Source: Mycobacterium ostraviense (GTDB taxonomy: Bacteria; Actinomycetota; Actinomycetes; Mycobacteriales; Mycobacteriaceae). Taken from it: a DNA stretch of 64,000 bases. The first letter of the stretch is position 1; the number at the start of each line of letters is the position of its first letter. The notes below the pieces were generated by a model. It saw only the letters and a program-made list of their open reading frames with translations. It was not told where the DNA came from and made no database searches. The DNA lies in assembly GCF_002705925.1 (NCBI RefSeq), contig NZ_NKRE01000001.1, positions 5,307,697-5,371,696 of the forward strand, given 5' to 3'. The position numbers were made by a program, and so were the translations under genes. Of the stretch, positions 7,964-17,161 are shown piece after piece.

Positions 7964-9640
7964 TTACTGCCCGCCGCCGGACAGCACTTTATGGCAGTCG
8001 ACCGAGCGCATCTCCATCACCAGCGCCAAGTTCTGTTGTGGGTCGACCGGCACGTCGATGATGTGCACTCCGCCGGCCGCCGCGGCCTGATCGAGTATGG
8101 CGCGGAACTTGGCGGGATCGTCGAGCCGATGGCCGGTGGCTCCGTAGCTGTGGGCGTACGCCACGAAATCCGGGTTGGCGAAATCGACTCCGAACCTCTG
8201 GTAACCGTCGACCATTTGTTTCATCGCGATCATGGCCAGGCTGCTGTCGTTGAACACCACGACAATCAGATCGAGCCCGAGGCGGACGGCCGTTTCCAGA
8301 TCCTGGCTGTTCATGGCGAAACCGCCGTCGCCGGTGAGCACCACCACCTTGCGCTCGGGATGAACAAGTTTGGCGGCAATCGCGGCCGGCAGGCTGATCC
8401 CCATCGATCCCAGCGCGTGATCGATCAGCATGGTGTTGGGTTGGCGGGCGTTGAAGTTTCGGCTGGCCCACAGCATGTGGAGGCCGTTGTCGAGGGAGAG
8501 GATGTCCTCGTCGGCCATGAACTCGCGCAGGGTAGCGATCAGGTATCCCTGTTTGGCGGGCAACGAGGTGTCGGCGGCGGAGCGGTTGATGCTGTCCTGC
8601 ATGGCTTTTCCGACGTTGTGGAAGCCGTCGTGATCCCACGCCGGATTCCGGTCGAGCTGCGCGGTCAGCCGCCGCAGCGCGTCGGCCATGTCGCCGACCA
8701 CCTGTGCCTGCGGGAAATACGAGTTGTCGCCTTGGGCGGCAAAGGGATTGAGATGGATGACGGTGCGCCCGTCGTCGGGCTGCATGAACATGGATGGCTT
8801 CTCCATCACGTCATGACCGATGTTGAGCACTACGTCGGCGGACTGGATGGCGCAGTTCGGATAGTCGCCGGGCATGATCGAACAGCCCAGATAGTTCGGG
8901 TCGTCCTCGTTGGCGACGCCCTTGCCCATCATCGTCGCCACGAACGGGATCTGCGTCTTGGCGATCAATTCCCGTACCGCCGCCGCGACGGCGGGCCGGT
9001 TGGCGCGGGTGCCGCCGCCCACCATGATCAGCGGCCGGCTCGCGTTCTGGATCAGCGTGGCCGCGGTCTCGATGCTGTGCTGCGTGGCCACCGGAATGTC
9101 GCCGTGTCGGCAGGGAACCAGCGGGCCCAGCTCGGTCTCCTGGGCTACATCGTCGGGCAGTTCCAGGTGCGCGGGTCCCTGACGGCCGCCCAACGCCGAC
9201 ATCATCGCCTGCCGCAGCAGCGAGCCGGCCATCTCCCCGGACGGGATCTTGGCCGTGAACTTGGTGATGGGACGCATCACGTCGACCACGTCAACAAGCT
9301 GGTACTGCCCCATACGGTTGTCCCGCTCCGCCTTTTGGCCGGTGATGACCAGCATCGGCATGGCCGCCAGATAAGCGTGGGCGACCGGGGTGGTCAGGTT
9401 CATTGCCCCGGCGCCCAGCGTCGACATGGCAACAGCGAGCTTGCCGGTCAGGCGGCCGTAGGCCGCGGCCGCGAAACCCGCGGCCTGTTCGTGGCGGAAC
9501 AGGACGAACCTGATCCGCCCGTCCTTGCGCTGCGCCTCCATGAAATGCAGGTTCTCATCGCCGGGAATACCGAACACGTACTCGACGCCTTCGGCCGCGA
9601 GTGCCTCGACGATCTGCTCGCTGGTATTCGACGGCGGCAT
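7964..9640 (-). CDS. Acetolactate-synthase-like ThDP-dependent enzyme
   Basis: At 558 residues this has the three-domain layout of the pyruvate oxidase/acetolactate synthase family. The PYR domain carries the catalytic Glu51 (FRHEQAAGFAA). The central domain covers about 190-330. The PP domain has the ThDP/Mg motif GDGGFAMN (437-444) closing with ND (464-465). The C-terminal half resembles catabolic acetolactate synthases (AlsS type). It lies last in a four-gene operon, its ATG overlapping the stop of the RraA-like gene (TGATG). The likely chemistry is decarboxylation or carboligation of a 2-oxo acid; the substrate is not known. It is not the biosynthetic IlvB, since no small subunit is present. 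Confidence 0.85.
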   Translation of the reverse strand: MPPSNTSEQIVEALAAEGVEYVFGIPGDENLHFMEAQRKDGRIRFVLFRHEQAAGFAAAAYGRLTGKLAVAMSTLGAGAMNLTTPVAHAYLAAMPMLVITGQKAERDNRMGQYQLVDVVDVMRPITKFTAKIPSGEMAGSLLRQAMMSALGGRQGPAHLELPDDVAQETELGPLVPCRHGDIPVATQHSIETAATLIQNASRPLIMVGGGTRANRPAVAAAVRELIAKTQIPFVATMMGKGVANEDDPNYLGCSIMPGDYPNCAIQSADVVLNIGHDVMEKPSMFMQPDDGRTVIHLNPFAAQGDNSYFPQAQVVGDMADALRRLTAQLDRNPAWDHDGFHNVGKAMQDSINRSAADTSLPAKQGYLIATLREFMADEDILSLDNGLHMLWASRNFNARQPNTMLIDHALGSMGISLPAAIAAKLVHPERKVVVLTGDGGFAMNSQDLETAVRLGLDLIVVVFNDSSLAMIAMKQMVDGYQRFGVDFANPDFVAYAHSYGATGHRLDDPAKFRAILDQAAAAGGVHIIDVPVDPQQNLALVMEMRSVDCHKVLSGGGQ

Positions 9641-10311
9641 CAGAGCTCACCGCTGCCGTGGCTGAGCACCGCTTGCGGGTCTTCGGATTTCAGGCCCGCT
9701 TTCATCTGGTCCATCTGCTGCATCACTTGGCGCGCCTTGGTCAGGATCGCCTCGGCCTCGGCGCCGGGGATGACCACGGCCGTCGACCCTTTGGCGAAGA
9801 TCACGTCGCCGGGTACCACCGTGACCCCGCCGACCGCCACCGGAACATCGGCCAGATAGGGCTGAATCTCATTGCCGCCGGCGCGCACCGTTTCGCCGTG
9901 GCAGTACGTCGCGAAGTTGTAGGTGCGCAGTTCCTCGAAGTCGCGCAGCATTCCGTCGGCGAGAATGCCTGCCATGCCCAGGTTTTCAATGCGGCTGAGC
10001 TTGGTGCCGCCGCCGAGCGAGGTCTGCTGGTATCCATTCGACGCCATCACCAGGACGGCACCCTTGGCCTCATGCTCCGCGACGGCGCGGTAAATTGCCG
10101 GCCCGAGGCTGTGCTTCTGCAGATCCATCAGATCCTTGCGCACCGGCAGAAAGGAGATGGTCACCGCCGGACCGACGAGGACCCGATTGGGGTCGGGGCT
10201 GTGGAGTTCGATGATGTGCGCACGGTGTTGATGCGTCATCATCATCGCGTCGACGACGTCGGCGACGCCGAGACCAGCTACCAGTTCCACGAGTTGCATG
10301 ACTTCGTCCAA
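9640..10311 (-). CDS. RraA-like protein (HMG aldolase/oxaloacetate decarboxylase fold)
   Basis: The 223-residue protein belongs to the RraA/dimethylmenaquinone-methyltransferase-like superfamily. It includes HMG/CHA aldolases with oxaloacetate decarboxylase side activity and RraA itself. The active-site signature is readable as GGGTKLSRIENLGMAGILADG followed by RDFEEL, with Arg-Asp as the substrate/metal pair, and VVPGDVIFAKG follows. It is longer than RraA (about 160), with N- and C-terminal extensions. The listed start is TTG, with AGAAGGGA almost touching it; ATG at 10299 is an alternative with about 13 nt spacing. It sits 9 nt after the DehI-like gene and overlaps the ThDP enzyme gene by 1 nt. 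An enzymatic role fits the operon better than RNase E control. Confidence 0.75.
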   Translation of the reverse strand: MDEVMQLVELVAGLGVADVVDAMMMTHQHRAHIIELHSPDPNRVLVGPAVTISFLPVRKDLMDLQKHSLGPAIYRAVAEHEAKGAVLVMASNGYQQTSLGGGTKLSRIENLGMAGILADGMLRDFEELRTYNFATYCHGETVRAGGNEIQPYLADVPVAVGGVTVVPGDVIFAKGSTAVVIPGAEAEAILTKARQVMQQMDQMKAGLKSEDPQAVLSHGSGEL

Positions 10312-10320
10312 TCCCTTCTG

Positions 10321-11175
10321 TTAGCACTCATTGTCGGTTTCACAAGGCAGCAAGCGAAGTAGCAGGCTCACCACCGGGATCATCCGTGCCATCGCGTTCG
10401 GCACCAGGTTTTCCAGTGAATCCCAGATGGCCGTGGCGGTTTCGGCGTCGGGCAGGCCGGTGTTCCCCAGCGCGCCGCTGACTGCATGCCCACGTCGTCT
10501 GCCGTCGGCGATCACCGCGTCGATCGCGGCCAGCAGCGAGCCGTTGTCGTGCAGGGGTTGCAGGGCGGTGTAGTAGAGCACCAGCATGCCCGGCCAATGA
10601 GCAAGGTTTCGGGGCAGGCTGACCTGTAAGTCTCGCGCCTGGCCGCGGGCTCCGATCAGATTCACGATGCGCACCATTTCAACGACGTGCGGCGGCATCT
10701 CGTCGATGTTCATCAACAGCGCACCTGCGGCCGGCGGTGGCCGGCGGGGTGGCTGCTGAATCCACGGGCACGCGGGCGGTGTCAGACCGTGCAGCCGGGC
10801 CCGGACGGCGCAGACCCCCACCAGGTTGAGCGGATTGCCGGTGTCATACCCGGAAAGTGTTGTACGGATGACGTTTTGGTCATCGGCTCCGATTCCGACG
10901 GAGCGCAGCGCGGCAACGCTGAGTTGCGGTACCGGCGGCAACTCTTGCCCCTGGCGCAGCGCGTCGGCTTCCCAGTACACCGCGCCATTGGCGTAGAGAG
11001 GTTTCATCGTCTCCCAGGTCCAGCGCAACGCGCCCGGGATCGAGGCGAGATTACGCCAGATCAGATTGACGAAAGTCATTCCGAGCGCTTGGCGGATGTC
11101 GGCATAGAGGTCCGCGATTTCCCCAGTGGCCGCGGCCTCGCTGATACTGGGAACCGGATCTCCGGAAGACCGCAT
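10321..11175 (-). CDS. DehI-family (halocarboxylic acid dehalogenase-like) protein
   Basis: The 284 residues match the DehI family (group I 2-haloacid dehalogenases, about 290). An internal duplication typical of DehI is visible: residues 34-66 (VNLIWRNLASIPGAL with PLYANG) and 183-214 (VSLPRNLAHWPGM with PLHDNG) share RNLA-x-x-PG-x-L, a helix and PL-x-x-NG. A Pro-rich linker lies near 141-150. DehI removes halide from D- and L-2-haloacids by direct water attack; many actinobacterial family members are untested. It is the second gene of a four-gene operon with a flavodoxin-like protein before it and RraA and ThDP enzymes after it. Confidence 0.7.
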   Translation of the reverse strand: MRSSGDPVPSISEAAATGEIADLYADIRQALGMTFVNLIWRNLASIPGALRWTWETMKPLYANGAVYWEADALRQGQELPPVPQLSVAALRSVGIGADDQNVIRTTLSGYDTGNPLNLVGVCAVRARLHGLTPPACPWIQQPPRRPPPAAGALLMNIDEMPPHVVEMVRIVNLIGARGQARDLQVSLPRNLAHWPGMLVLYYTALQPLHDNGSLLAAIDAVIADGRRRGHAVSGALGNTGLPDAETATAIWDSLENLVPNAMARMIPVVSLLLRLLPCETDNEC

Positions 11176-11208
11176 GACGCTGGCTTTCAGACTGAATCCA
11201 CTGCCGGT

Positions 11209-11973
11209 TCAGTCTGGCATGTTGTCGCGCATATGCTTGATCGCGAGCTTCATGGCCGCTTCCTTGACTTTGTTGCGTGCCATCATCTTTGCGTTGTGTT
11301 CGGCGATGTTGATGGTGTAGGGGTTCGCTCGCAACAGCTTTGCCGCAAAGAGCAGGTTGAGCGCGGTCAGCTCGGCGTTCCGGCGCACGTACGGCGACAA
11401 CTCGCCGCCGGCCTCGATGTAGCTGGCTCCGGGTCCGGCGTCACCGACCCAGTACACGTCGGTGTTGGGTGGGACCGTCGCGCCGAAGTGCAAGAGGTTG
11501 GCGAAAGTGTTGGCCACACAGTCGTGGCTACCGTCCTCGTTGCCGGTGACGACGATGCCCGCCACCGACCCGTAGAGCGGGAACTGTCCGGTCCGTTCGC
11601 ACATCACCGTCTTGGTGGTGCCGTCGAGCCGTTCGATCACCCGCTGGATCACCGACGACCGCACGCCCATCCAGATCGGCATCGCGGGCACGATGATGTT
11701 GCAACGCTTGACCTTTTCCAGGATCGCGGGCCACTCGTCCCCGTCGCCCTCGTCGTTCATCACCCCGGGCTTGACGTTGTAGTCGACGACCCGGACGATC
11801 TCGGTTTCGATGTCGGGTTCGTGAGCCCGCAGACGCTCGATCAGCAGATTGCATAGCGCCTCGGTGTTCGAAACTTCCGGAGCATTTTTCAGGGTGCAGT
11901 TCAGAAAGAGCGCATAAAGCGGCCCTTCCTTTTTCAGGTCGTGGAATACCGACGTCGCCACGCGTTTCTCCAT
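11209..11973 (-). CDS. Flavodoxin-like NAD(P)H-dependent oxidoreductase
   Basis: The 254 residues show a flavodoxin-fold FMN reductase. Visible elements are a first beta-strand and phosphate loop (YALFLNCTLKNAPEVSNTEAL), CNIIVPAMPIWMGVRSSVIQRVIERL, which is the flavin loop of the NADPH-dependent FMN reductase family, and a third strand GIVVTGNEDGSHD. I expect FMN binding and electron supply to a partner. It is first in the accessory operon, 33 nt before the DehI-like gene. The start ATG 11973 is supported by position; MEKRVAT may not be the true first residue. Upstream, 11974-12072 would hold the operon promoter, but no clear boxes are seen. Confidence 0.75.
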   Translation of the reverse strand: MEKRVATSVFHDLKKEGPLYALFLNCTLKNAPEVSNTEALCNLLIERLRAHEPDIETEIVRVVDYNVKPGVMNDEGDGDEWPAILEKVKRCNIIVPAMPIWMGVRSSVIQRVIERLDGTTKTVMCERTGQFPLYGSVAGIVVTGNEDGSHDCVANTFANLLHFGATVPPNTDVYWVGDAGPGASYIEAGGELSPYVRRNAELTALNLLFAAKLLRANPYTINIAEHNAKMMARNKVKEAAMKLAIKHMRDNMPD

Positions 11974-12072
11974 TTGTTGACCGCTGGTGGAATTTTTGAT
12001 GAGACCGCAAGCGAAGAGTACACGAATGGTCGCGTATCAGAAGGGGATACGCCGGGCAAAAACAGCTGACTG

Positions 12073-12984
12073 CTAAGCGTGGTCGCGCCGCGCGGTGGCG
12101 TAGCGCAGCGCTTCGCCAATTGTGTTGTGGTGGAACTGAAAACCGGTTTGTTCCAGCGCAGCCGGAATGGCGCGCTGACCGCTGAGCAGCACTTCGTCGG
12201 CGAACTCGCCGAGCGCGGCGCGTACCGCGAACCCGGGCAGCATCAACGGGGTCGGGCGGTTCAGTGCCCGGCCGAGCGCGGTGGTGAACTCGGCGTTGGT
12301 CACCGGCGCTGGCCCGGTCATGTTCACCGGCCCGGACAGGTCGGTGTTGGAGATGGCGAACTGCAGCGCCCGCACCTCGTCCTCGAGGCTGATCCACGAC
12401 ATGTACTGACGGCCGCTTCCCAGCCGTGCTCCCAGGCCCACCGAGAATGCCGGCCGCATCGGGCGCAGCGCGCCCCCGGCCGGAGCCAGCACTAGCCCGG
12501 TGCGGGCCAGCACCACACGAGTGCCGGCGTACTGGGCCGGCAGCGTGGCGGCTTCCCAATCCACACACAGCTGGGCCAGGAAACCCCTTCCGGCTGAGTC
12601 GTTTTCGTCGACGACGCGGTTCCGGGTGTCTCCGTAGTAACCGACCGCGCTGGCGTTGATCAGGGTGCCGACACCGGCGTCGGCGACAGCGGCGGCCAGC
12701 ACCTCGGTGGGCGTGATCCGGCTGTCGCGCAGGTTCTGTTTGAACGCCCCCGACCAGCGGCGCCGGCCGATGTTGACGCCGCACATGTTGACCACGGCGT
12801 CGACGCCGGTGAGTACGTCGGGATCGAACTCGCCGCTGTCGGGATTCCAGTGCAACTCTTCGGAACTCGCCGGTGTCCGGCGCACGATGCGAAGCACCGT
12901 ATGGTCGGCGCCGCGAAGCGCGGCGGCCAAAGCCGAGCCGATCAAGCCGGACGAACCCGCTATCGCGACAACCGTCTCGGGCAC
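12073..12984 (-). CDS. TIGR01777-family NAD(P)-dependent epimerase-like protein
   Basis: This corresponds to Rv2216 (about 300 residues). The N-terminus is a Rossmann dinucleotide-binding motif (VAIAGSSGLIGSALAAAL). NMCGVNIGRRRW and LINASAVGYYGD follow (YYGD is typical of the SulA/YfcH group), then the C-terminal DUF1731-like segment LMLPGFAVRAALGEFADEVL. These proteins are extended SDRs without a firmly known substrate. The start is GTG. It is 39 nt downstream of dlaT on the same strand, probably part of the dlaT transcript, as in M. tuberculosis. Confidence 0.9.
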   Translation of the reverse strand: MPETVVAIAGSSGLIGSALAAALRGADHTVLRIVRRTPASSEELHWNPDSGEFDPDVLTGVDAVVNMCGVNIGRRRWSGAFKQNLRDSRITPTEVLAAAVADAGVGTLINASAVGYYGDTRNRVVDENDSAGRGFLAQLCVDWEAATLPAQYAGTRVVLARTGLVLAPAGGALRPMRPAFSVGLGARLGSGRQYMSWISLEDEVRALQFAISNTDLSGPVNMTGPAPVTNAEFTTALGRALNRPTPLMLPGFAVRAALGEFADEVLLSGQRAIPAALEQTGFQFHHNTIGEALRYATARRDHA

Positions 12985-13023
12985 CGTTTCATCTAGCCTT
13001 TCTCGGCCCTTCGTGACAGCCCA

Positions 13024-14799
13024 TCAAAGACCCAGGTCTGCTTCGAACGCTCCCTCTTCGAGGCGGTGCTTGATGGTGCTGAGGAAACGTCCCGCATCCG
13101 CGCCGTCGATGAGGCGATGGTCGTAGGTCAGCGGCAGATAGCACACGGAGCGCACGCCGATCGATTCGTTGCCGAAGGAATCGACGATCACCCTGGGCCG
13201 TTTGACGATCGCTCCGGTGCCCAACATGGCGGCCTGCGGCGGCACCAATATCGGGGTGTCGAACAAGGCGCCCTGGCTACCGATGTTGGTGATTGTGAAG
13301 GTGCCGCCGGACAACTCGTCGGGCTTCAAGTTGCCCGACCGAGCGCGGTTGGCGATGTCGGCAATCGCGCGGGCCAGCCCGGCCAGCGACAAGTCGCCGG
13401 CGTTGTGGATGACGGGGGAGAGCAGACCCTGCTCGGTGTCGACGGCGAACCCGAGGTGCTCGGCGTCGTAGTAGGTGATCTCCTTGGTCTGCTCGTTGTA
13501 GCTGGCGTTGATATTGGGATGAATCTTGAGGGCGTCGATGACCGCTCGGGCGAAGAACGGCAGGAAGGTCAGATTCACCCCCTCCCGTTCGGCGAACGCC
13601 GCCTTGGCCCGGGCGCGCAGCGCCACGACCTTTGTCATGTCGACTTCGTGGGTCTGGGTGAGCTGCGCAGTTGCCTGCAAGGACTCGCGGGTCTTGTTGG
13701 CGGTGATCTGGCGGATCCGGCTGGCCTTCTGCGTGGTGCCGCGCAGATGCGCCAACGCGGGGGCCGGGGCGGACGGGGCGGCTTTGGCAGCCGGCGCGGG
13801 GGCTGGAGCCGGCGTCGGCTCGGCTGGTTTCTTCTCTTGTGCCGCGGCCAGCACGTCCTGCTTGCGGATCCGGCCGCCGACGCCGGTGCCGGTCACCGCG
13901 GCGAGGTCGATGTTGTGCTGTGAGGCCAGCTTTCGCACCAGCGGCGTGACGTACGGGGTGCCTTCCGCTCCGCCTTGGGCCGCGGGCTGAGATGGTGGCG
14001 CTTCGGCCTTCGGCGCGGGCGCGGTGGCGGGTTCCGGCTTGGTTTCCGGCTTGGGTTCGGGAGCGGGCTTGGCGGCGGGTTCGGGCTTGGGCTCGGGCTT
14101 GGGTTCAGGCTCGGCCTCGGGTGCGGGTGCCGGCTTGGGTGCGGCCGGCGCGGCGGCTTGGGAGCCGGTGCCGATCCGCGCCAACTCACCGCCGACCTGA
14201 ACGACGTCGTCCTCGTCGGCGGTGATGCTGACCAGAACGCCGGCAACCGGTGACGGGATCTCGGTGTCGACCTTGTCGGTGGAGACCTCCACCAGCGGGT
14301 CGTCGACTCCGACCGAATCCCCGACCTTCTTCAGCCAGCGAGTCACGGTGCCTTCGGTGACCGATTCGCCGAGTTCGGGCATCAGCACCGGTGTGGTGTC
14401 GCCGGCGGAAGCCGACGGCTGGGCGGGTTCTGATACCGCCTGGGGTTCCGGTTCCGGTTCGGGCTCCGGCGCCGGTTGGGCCTGGGGGGCCGGCTCGGCC
14501 TTACCGGGACCCGAGGCTTCCGGTTCTGGTTGGGAGGACTTTTCGTCGCCGCCGCTTTCCGCCGCATCACCGATGATGGCCAGTTCGCCGCCGACCTCAA
14601 CCGTGTCGTCCTCCTGGGCGATGATCCTGGTCAGCACGCCCGCGGCCGGCGACGGGATTTCGGTGTCGACCTTGTCGGTTGAGACCTCGACGAGGGGCTC
14701 GTCGATCTCGACCGTGTCGCCTTCCTGCTTGAGCCAGCGGGTGACGGTTCCCTCGGTGACGCTCTCACCGAGTGCCGGCATCTGGACTGAGAAGGCCAT
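13024..14799 (-). CDS. dlaT: Dihydrolipoamide acyltransferase (E2)
   Basis: This is the E2 core of the pyruvate dehydrogenase complex and, in M. tuberculosis, part of the peroxynitrite reductase/peroxidase chain. Two N-terminal lipoyl domains begin at residue 2 and about residue 132; each has VEVSTDKVDTEIPSP with the lipoylated lysine. Pro/Glu/Lys-rich linkers join them. A peripheral subunit-binding domain (TPLVRKLASQHNIDL to RKQDVLAA) and the catalytic domain with DHRLIDGADAG (HxxxDG) follow. Length is 591 against about 553 remembered for M. tuberculosis, the excess being in linkers. The start ATG 14799 has AGGAG at good spacing. LipA and LipB, encoded nearby, would lipoylate it. Confidence 0.96.
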   Translation of the reverse strand: MAFSVQMPALGESVTEGTVTRWLKQEGDTVEIDEPLVEVSTDKVDTEIPSPAAGVLTRIIAQEDDTVEVGGELAIIGDAAESGGDEKSSQPEPEASGPGKAEPAPQAQPAPEPEPEPEPQAVSEPAQPSASAGDTTPVLMPELGESVTEGTVTRWLKKVGDSVGVDDPLVEVSTDKVDTEIPSPVAGVLVSITADEDDVVQVGGELARIGTGSQAAAPAAPKPAPAPEAEPEPKPEPKPEPAAKPAPEPKPETKPEPATAPAPKAEAPPSQPAAQGGAEGTPYVTPLVRKLASQHNIDLAAVTGTGVGGRIRKQDVLAAAQEKKPAEPTPAPAPAPAAKAAPSAPAPALAHLRGTTQKASRIRQITANKTRESLQATAQLTQTHEVDMTKVVALRARAKAAFAEREGVNLTFLPFFARAVIDALKIHPNINASYNEQTKEITYYDAEHLGFAVDTEQGLLSPVIHNAGDLSLAGLARAIADIANRARSGNLKPDELSGGTFTITNIGSQGALFDTPILVPPQAAMLGTGAIVKRPRVIVDSFGNESIGVRSVCYLPLTYDHRLIDGADAGRFLSTIKHRLEEGAFEADLGL

Positions 14800-15027
14800 C
14801 GCTGTTGACTCCTCGATCGGTCGTCGGTCGGCGCAAACCGACCTCTGGCTTACCACACAGTCGTGCACCGGGTGCGGAACCCAAGTAGATGTCAAAACCT
14901 ATCCTGTCACTGCCGCCCGGTCGGCACGCATTCAGGGCGCGGCGCTTCGACGCGGGACCTGTCCGACACCCTTGCTACGGTGTGGCCACTGGTAGGCGAA
15001 GCAAGTCGCAGGTGAGGCGGAGGTCCG

Positions 15028-16812
15028 ATGCCGGCAGCACAACAGGCACCCCAGCGGTTCGTCGACAGCGCGGACGGCGTTCGTATCGCGGTCTACGAAG
15101 AAGGCAACCCCGACGGTCCGGCAGTGGTGCTGGTGCATGGCTTTCCCGACTCGCACGTCTTGTGGGACGGCGTGGCTCCGCGGCTGGCGCAGCGTTTCCG
15201 GGTGATCCGCTACGACAACCGCGGGGTCGGCCTGTCGTCGGCGCCGAAACCCGTCTCGGCCTACACCATGGCTTGTTTCGCCGACGACTTCGCCGCCGTC
15301 ATCGACGAGCTGAGCCCGGGCCGGCCAGTCCACGTCATGGGCCACGACTGGGGCTCGGTGGGCATCTGGGAGTATCTGACCCGCCCCGGCGCCGGGGACC
15401 GAGTCGCCTCGTTCACCTCGGTGTCCGGCCCGAGTCAGGAACAGTTGGTCAATTACGTGTGGGGCGGGCTGCGCCGGCCATGGCGGCCGCGACGGTTTCT
15501 CCGGGCGCTGGCGCAGGCGCTGCGGTTGAGCTACATGGCGCTGTTCTCGGTGCCGGTGCTGGCGCCACTGTTTCTGCGGATGGCGCTGTCGCTGGCGACG
15601 GTTCGTCGCAACATGGTCGACAACATCCCGGCCGACCAGATCCACCACTCCGACAACCTGCCCAGCGATGCCGCTCGCTCGGTGAAGACCTATCCCGCCA
15701 ACTACTTTCGGGCATTCTCCCGGCAGCGGCGCGCCCGCGGCATCACCGTCATCGGCGTCCCGGTGCAGCTCATCGTCAACACCCAGGACCCGTATGTGCG
15801 GCCCTACGGCTACGACGAGACCGCGCGCTGGGTGCCGCGACTGTGGCGACGCGACATCAAAGCCGGCCACTTTTCCCCGATGTCGCACCCGCAGGTGATG
15901 GCGGCCGCGGTGCACGACATCGCCGACCTCGTCGAAGGCAACCCGCCCAGCCGCGCGCTGCTGCGGGCACAGGTCGGCCGGCCGCGCAAGCACTTCGGTG
16001 ACATGCTGGTGGCCGTCACCGGGGCGGGCAGCGGAATCGGCCGCGAAACCGCACTCGCGTTCGCCCGCGAGGGTGCCGAGGTGGTGATCAGTGACATCGA
16101 CGAGGCCACCGTCAAAGATACGGCCGCCGAGATCGCGGCACGCGGCGGCGTCGCCCATCCGTACGTGCTCGACGTGTCCGACGCCGAAGCGGTCGAGGCG
16201 TTCGCCGAGCAGGTCAGCACCCAACACGGCGTTCCTGACATCGTCGTCAACAACGCCGGCATCGGCCAGGCGGGCCGGTTCCTGGACACCCCGCCCGAGC
16301 AGTTCGACCGGGTACTGGCCGTCAATCTCGGCGGCGTGGTCAACGGTTGCCGCTCCTTTGCCCGGCGGCTCGTCGAGCGCGGCACCGGCGGACACATCGT
16401 CAACGTGTCGTCGATGGCCGCCTACGCGCCGCTGCAGTCGCTGAGCGCCTACTGCACCTCCAAGGCGGCCACGTACATGTTCTCCGACTGTCTGCGGGCC
16501 GAACTCGACGCCGCCGGCATCGGTCTGACCACCGTGTGTCCCGGCGTCATCGACACCAACATCATCGCGGCCACCCGCTTCCACACGCCGGTCGGAAAGG
16601 GCGAAGAACAGGTCGAGGGCCGGCGCGGCCAGCTGGACAAGATGTTTGCGCTACGCCACTACGGGCCCGACAAGGTTGCCCACGCGATCGTGTCGGCGGT
16701 CAAGAAAAACAAGCCCATCCGCCCGGTAGCGCCGGAGGCCTACGCGCTGTACGGCCTTTCCCGGGTGCTGCCGCAGGCGCTGCGCAGTACCGCCCGGATG
16801 CGGGTTATCTGA
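15028..16812 (+). CDS. ephD: Epoxide hydrolase-SDR fusion protein
   Basis: This two-domain protein of 594 residues matches EphD (about 592). Residues 1-310 form an alpha/beta-hydrolase epoxide hydrolase with HGFPDS, nucleophile Asp107 in GHDWGS and a histidine near 281 (AGHFSPM). Residues 325-594 form a short-chain dehydrogenase with TGAGSGIG (331-338), NNAG and the catalytic Y475-x3-K479. EphD affects mycolic acid modification in mycobacteria. It is divergent from dlaT across about 230 nt. Its last 8 nt overlap the stop of the convergent membrane-protein gene. Confidence 0.95.
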   Translation: MPAAQQAPQRFVDSADGVRIAVYEEGNPDGPAVVLVHGFPDSHVLWDGVAPRLAQRFRVIRYDNRGVGLSSAPKPVSAYTMACFADDFAAVIDELSPGRPVHVMGHDWGSVGIWEYLTRPGAGDRVASFTSVSGPSQEQLVNYVWGGLRRPWRPRRFLRALAQALRLSYMALFSVPVLAPLFLRMALSLATVRRNMVDNIPADQIHHSDNLPSDAARSVKTYPANYFRAFSRQRRARGITVIGVPVQLIVNTQDPYVRPYGYDETARWVPRLWRRDIKAGHFSPMSHPQVMAAAVHDIADLVEGNPPSRALLRAQVGRPRKHFGDMLVAVTGAGSGIGRETALAFAREGAEVVISDIDEATVKDTAAEIAARGGVAHPYVLDVSDAEAVEAFAEQVSTQHGVPDIVVNNAGIGQAGRFLDTPPEQFDRVLAVNLGGVVNGCRSFARRLVERGTGGHIVNVSSMAAYAPLQSLSAYCTSKAATYMFSDCLRAELDAAGIGLTTVCPGVIDTNIIAATRFHTPVGKGEEQVEGRRGQLDKMFALRHYGPDKVAHAIVSAVKKNKPIRPVAPEAYALYGLSRVLPQALRSTARMRVI

Positions 16813-17161
16813 CGTCTCCCACACTGGTATCTGCGGCCTGAGACCGCCGCACCGCCAGCGCGCCCGCTATCCCGACGACCCCGATGACCACTAGCGGGAT
16901 GGCCCACATGCGCCGGCTCGATACCGCCGATTCACATTGAGCCACGAAGTCGGTGTGCGGGATGACCTGGTTGAGGATCGGGATGTTGGCGCCATTGCTG
17001 TCGTTGGCGTTTCGCGCCGCGGACAGGTCGGTGGCGAACCCGTTCCCGCAAGAAATCGAACCGCCGTTGCTGTTCGACACCGTCACCGGCACCAGCAGGC
17101 CGATGACACCGGCCACCAACAGCACGGCGGCCACCGCCATGATCAACCGTCGCAGAGTCAC
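16805..17161 (-). CDS. Small two-helix membrane protein, function unknown
   Basis: The 118-residue protein has a membrane helix near each end (about 8-26 and 87-105). Between them is an exported-looking loop with two cysteines (SISCGNG and AQCESA) that could form a disulfide. The C-terminus is short and charged. GTG 17161 is well supported by AGGAAGG at 8-9 nt. I do not recognise a family with known function. It converges on ephD with an 8-nt overlap and is not, as I recall, at this place in M. tuberculosis. Confidence 0.65.
   Translation of the reverse strand: MTLRRLIMAVAAVLLVAGVIGLLVPVTVSNSNGGSISCGNGFATDLSAARNANDSNGANIPILNQVIPHTDFVAQCESAVSSRRMWAIPLVVIGVVGIAGALAVRRSQAADTSVGDVR

Noticed and set aside
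7877..9859. A 660-codon open frame on the plus strand, antisense to the ThDP enzyme gene
   Set aside because: Long antisense frames are expected in GC-rich coding DNA. The residues (His, Gly, Arg and Gln rich) show no family pattern, and the opposite strand has a clear enzyme.
13950..14180. A tandem DNA repeat in dlaT
   Set aside because: It is the Pro/Glu/Lys-rich interdomain linker of an E2 protein. The repetition is at amino-acid level and normal for the family.
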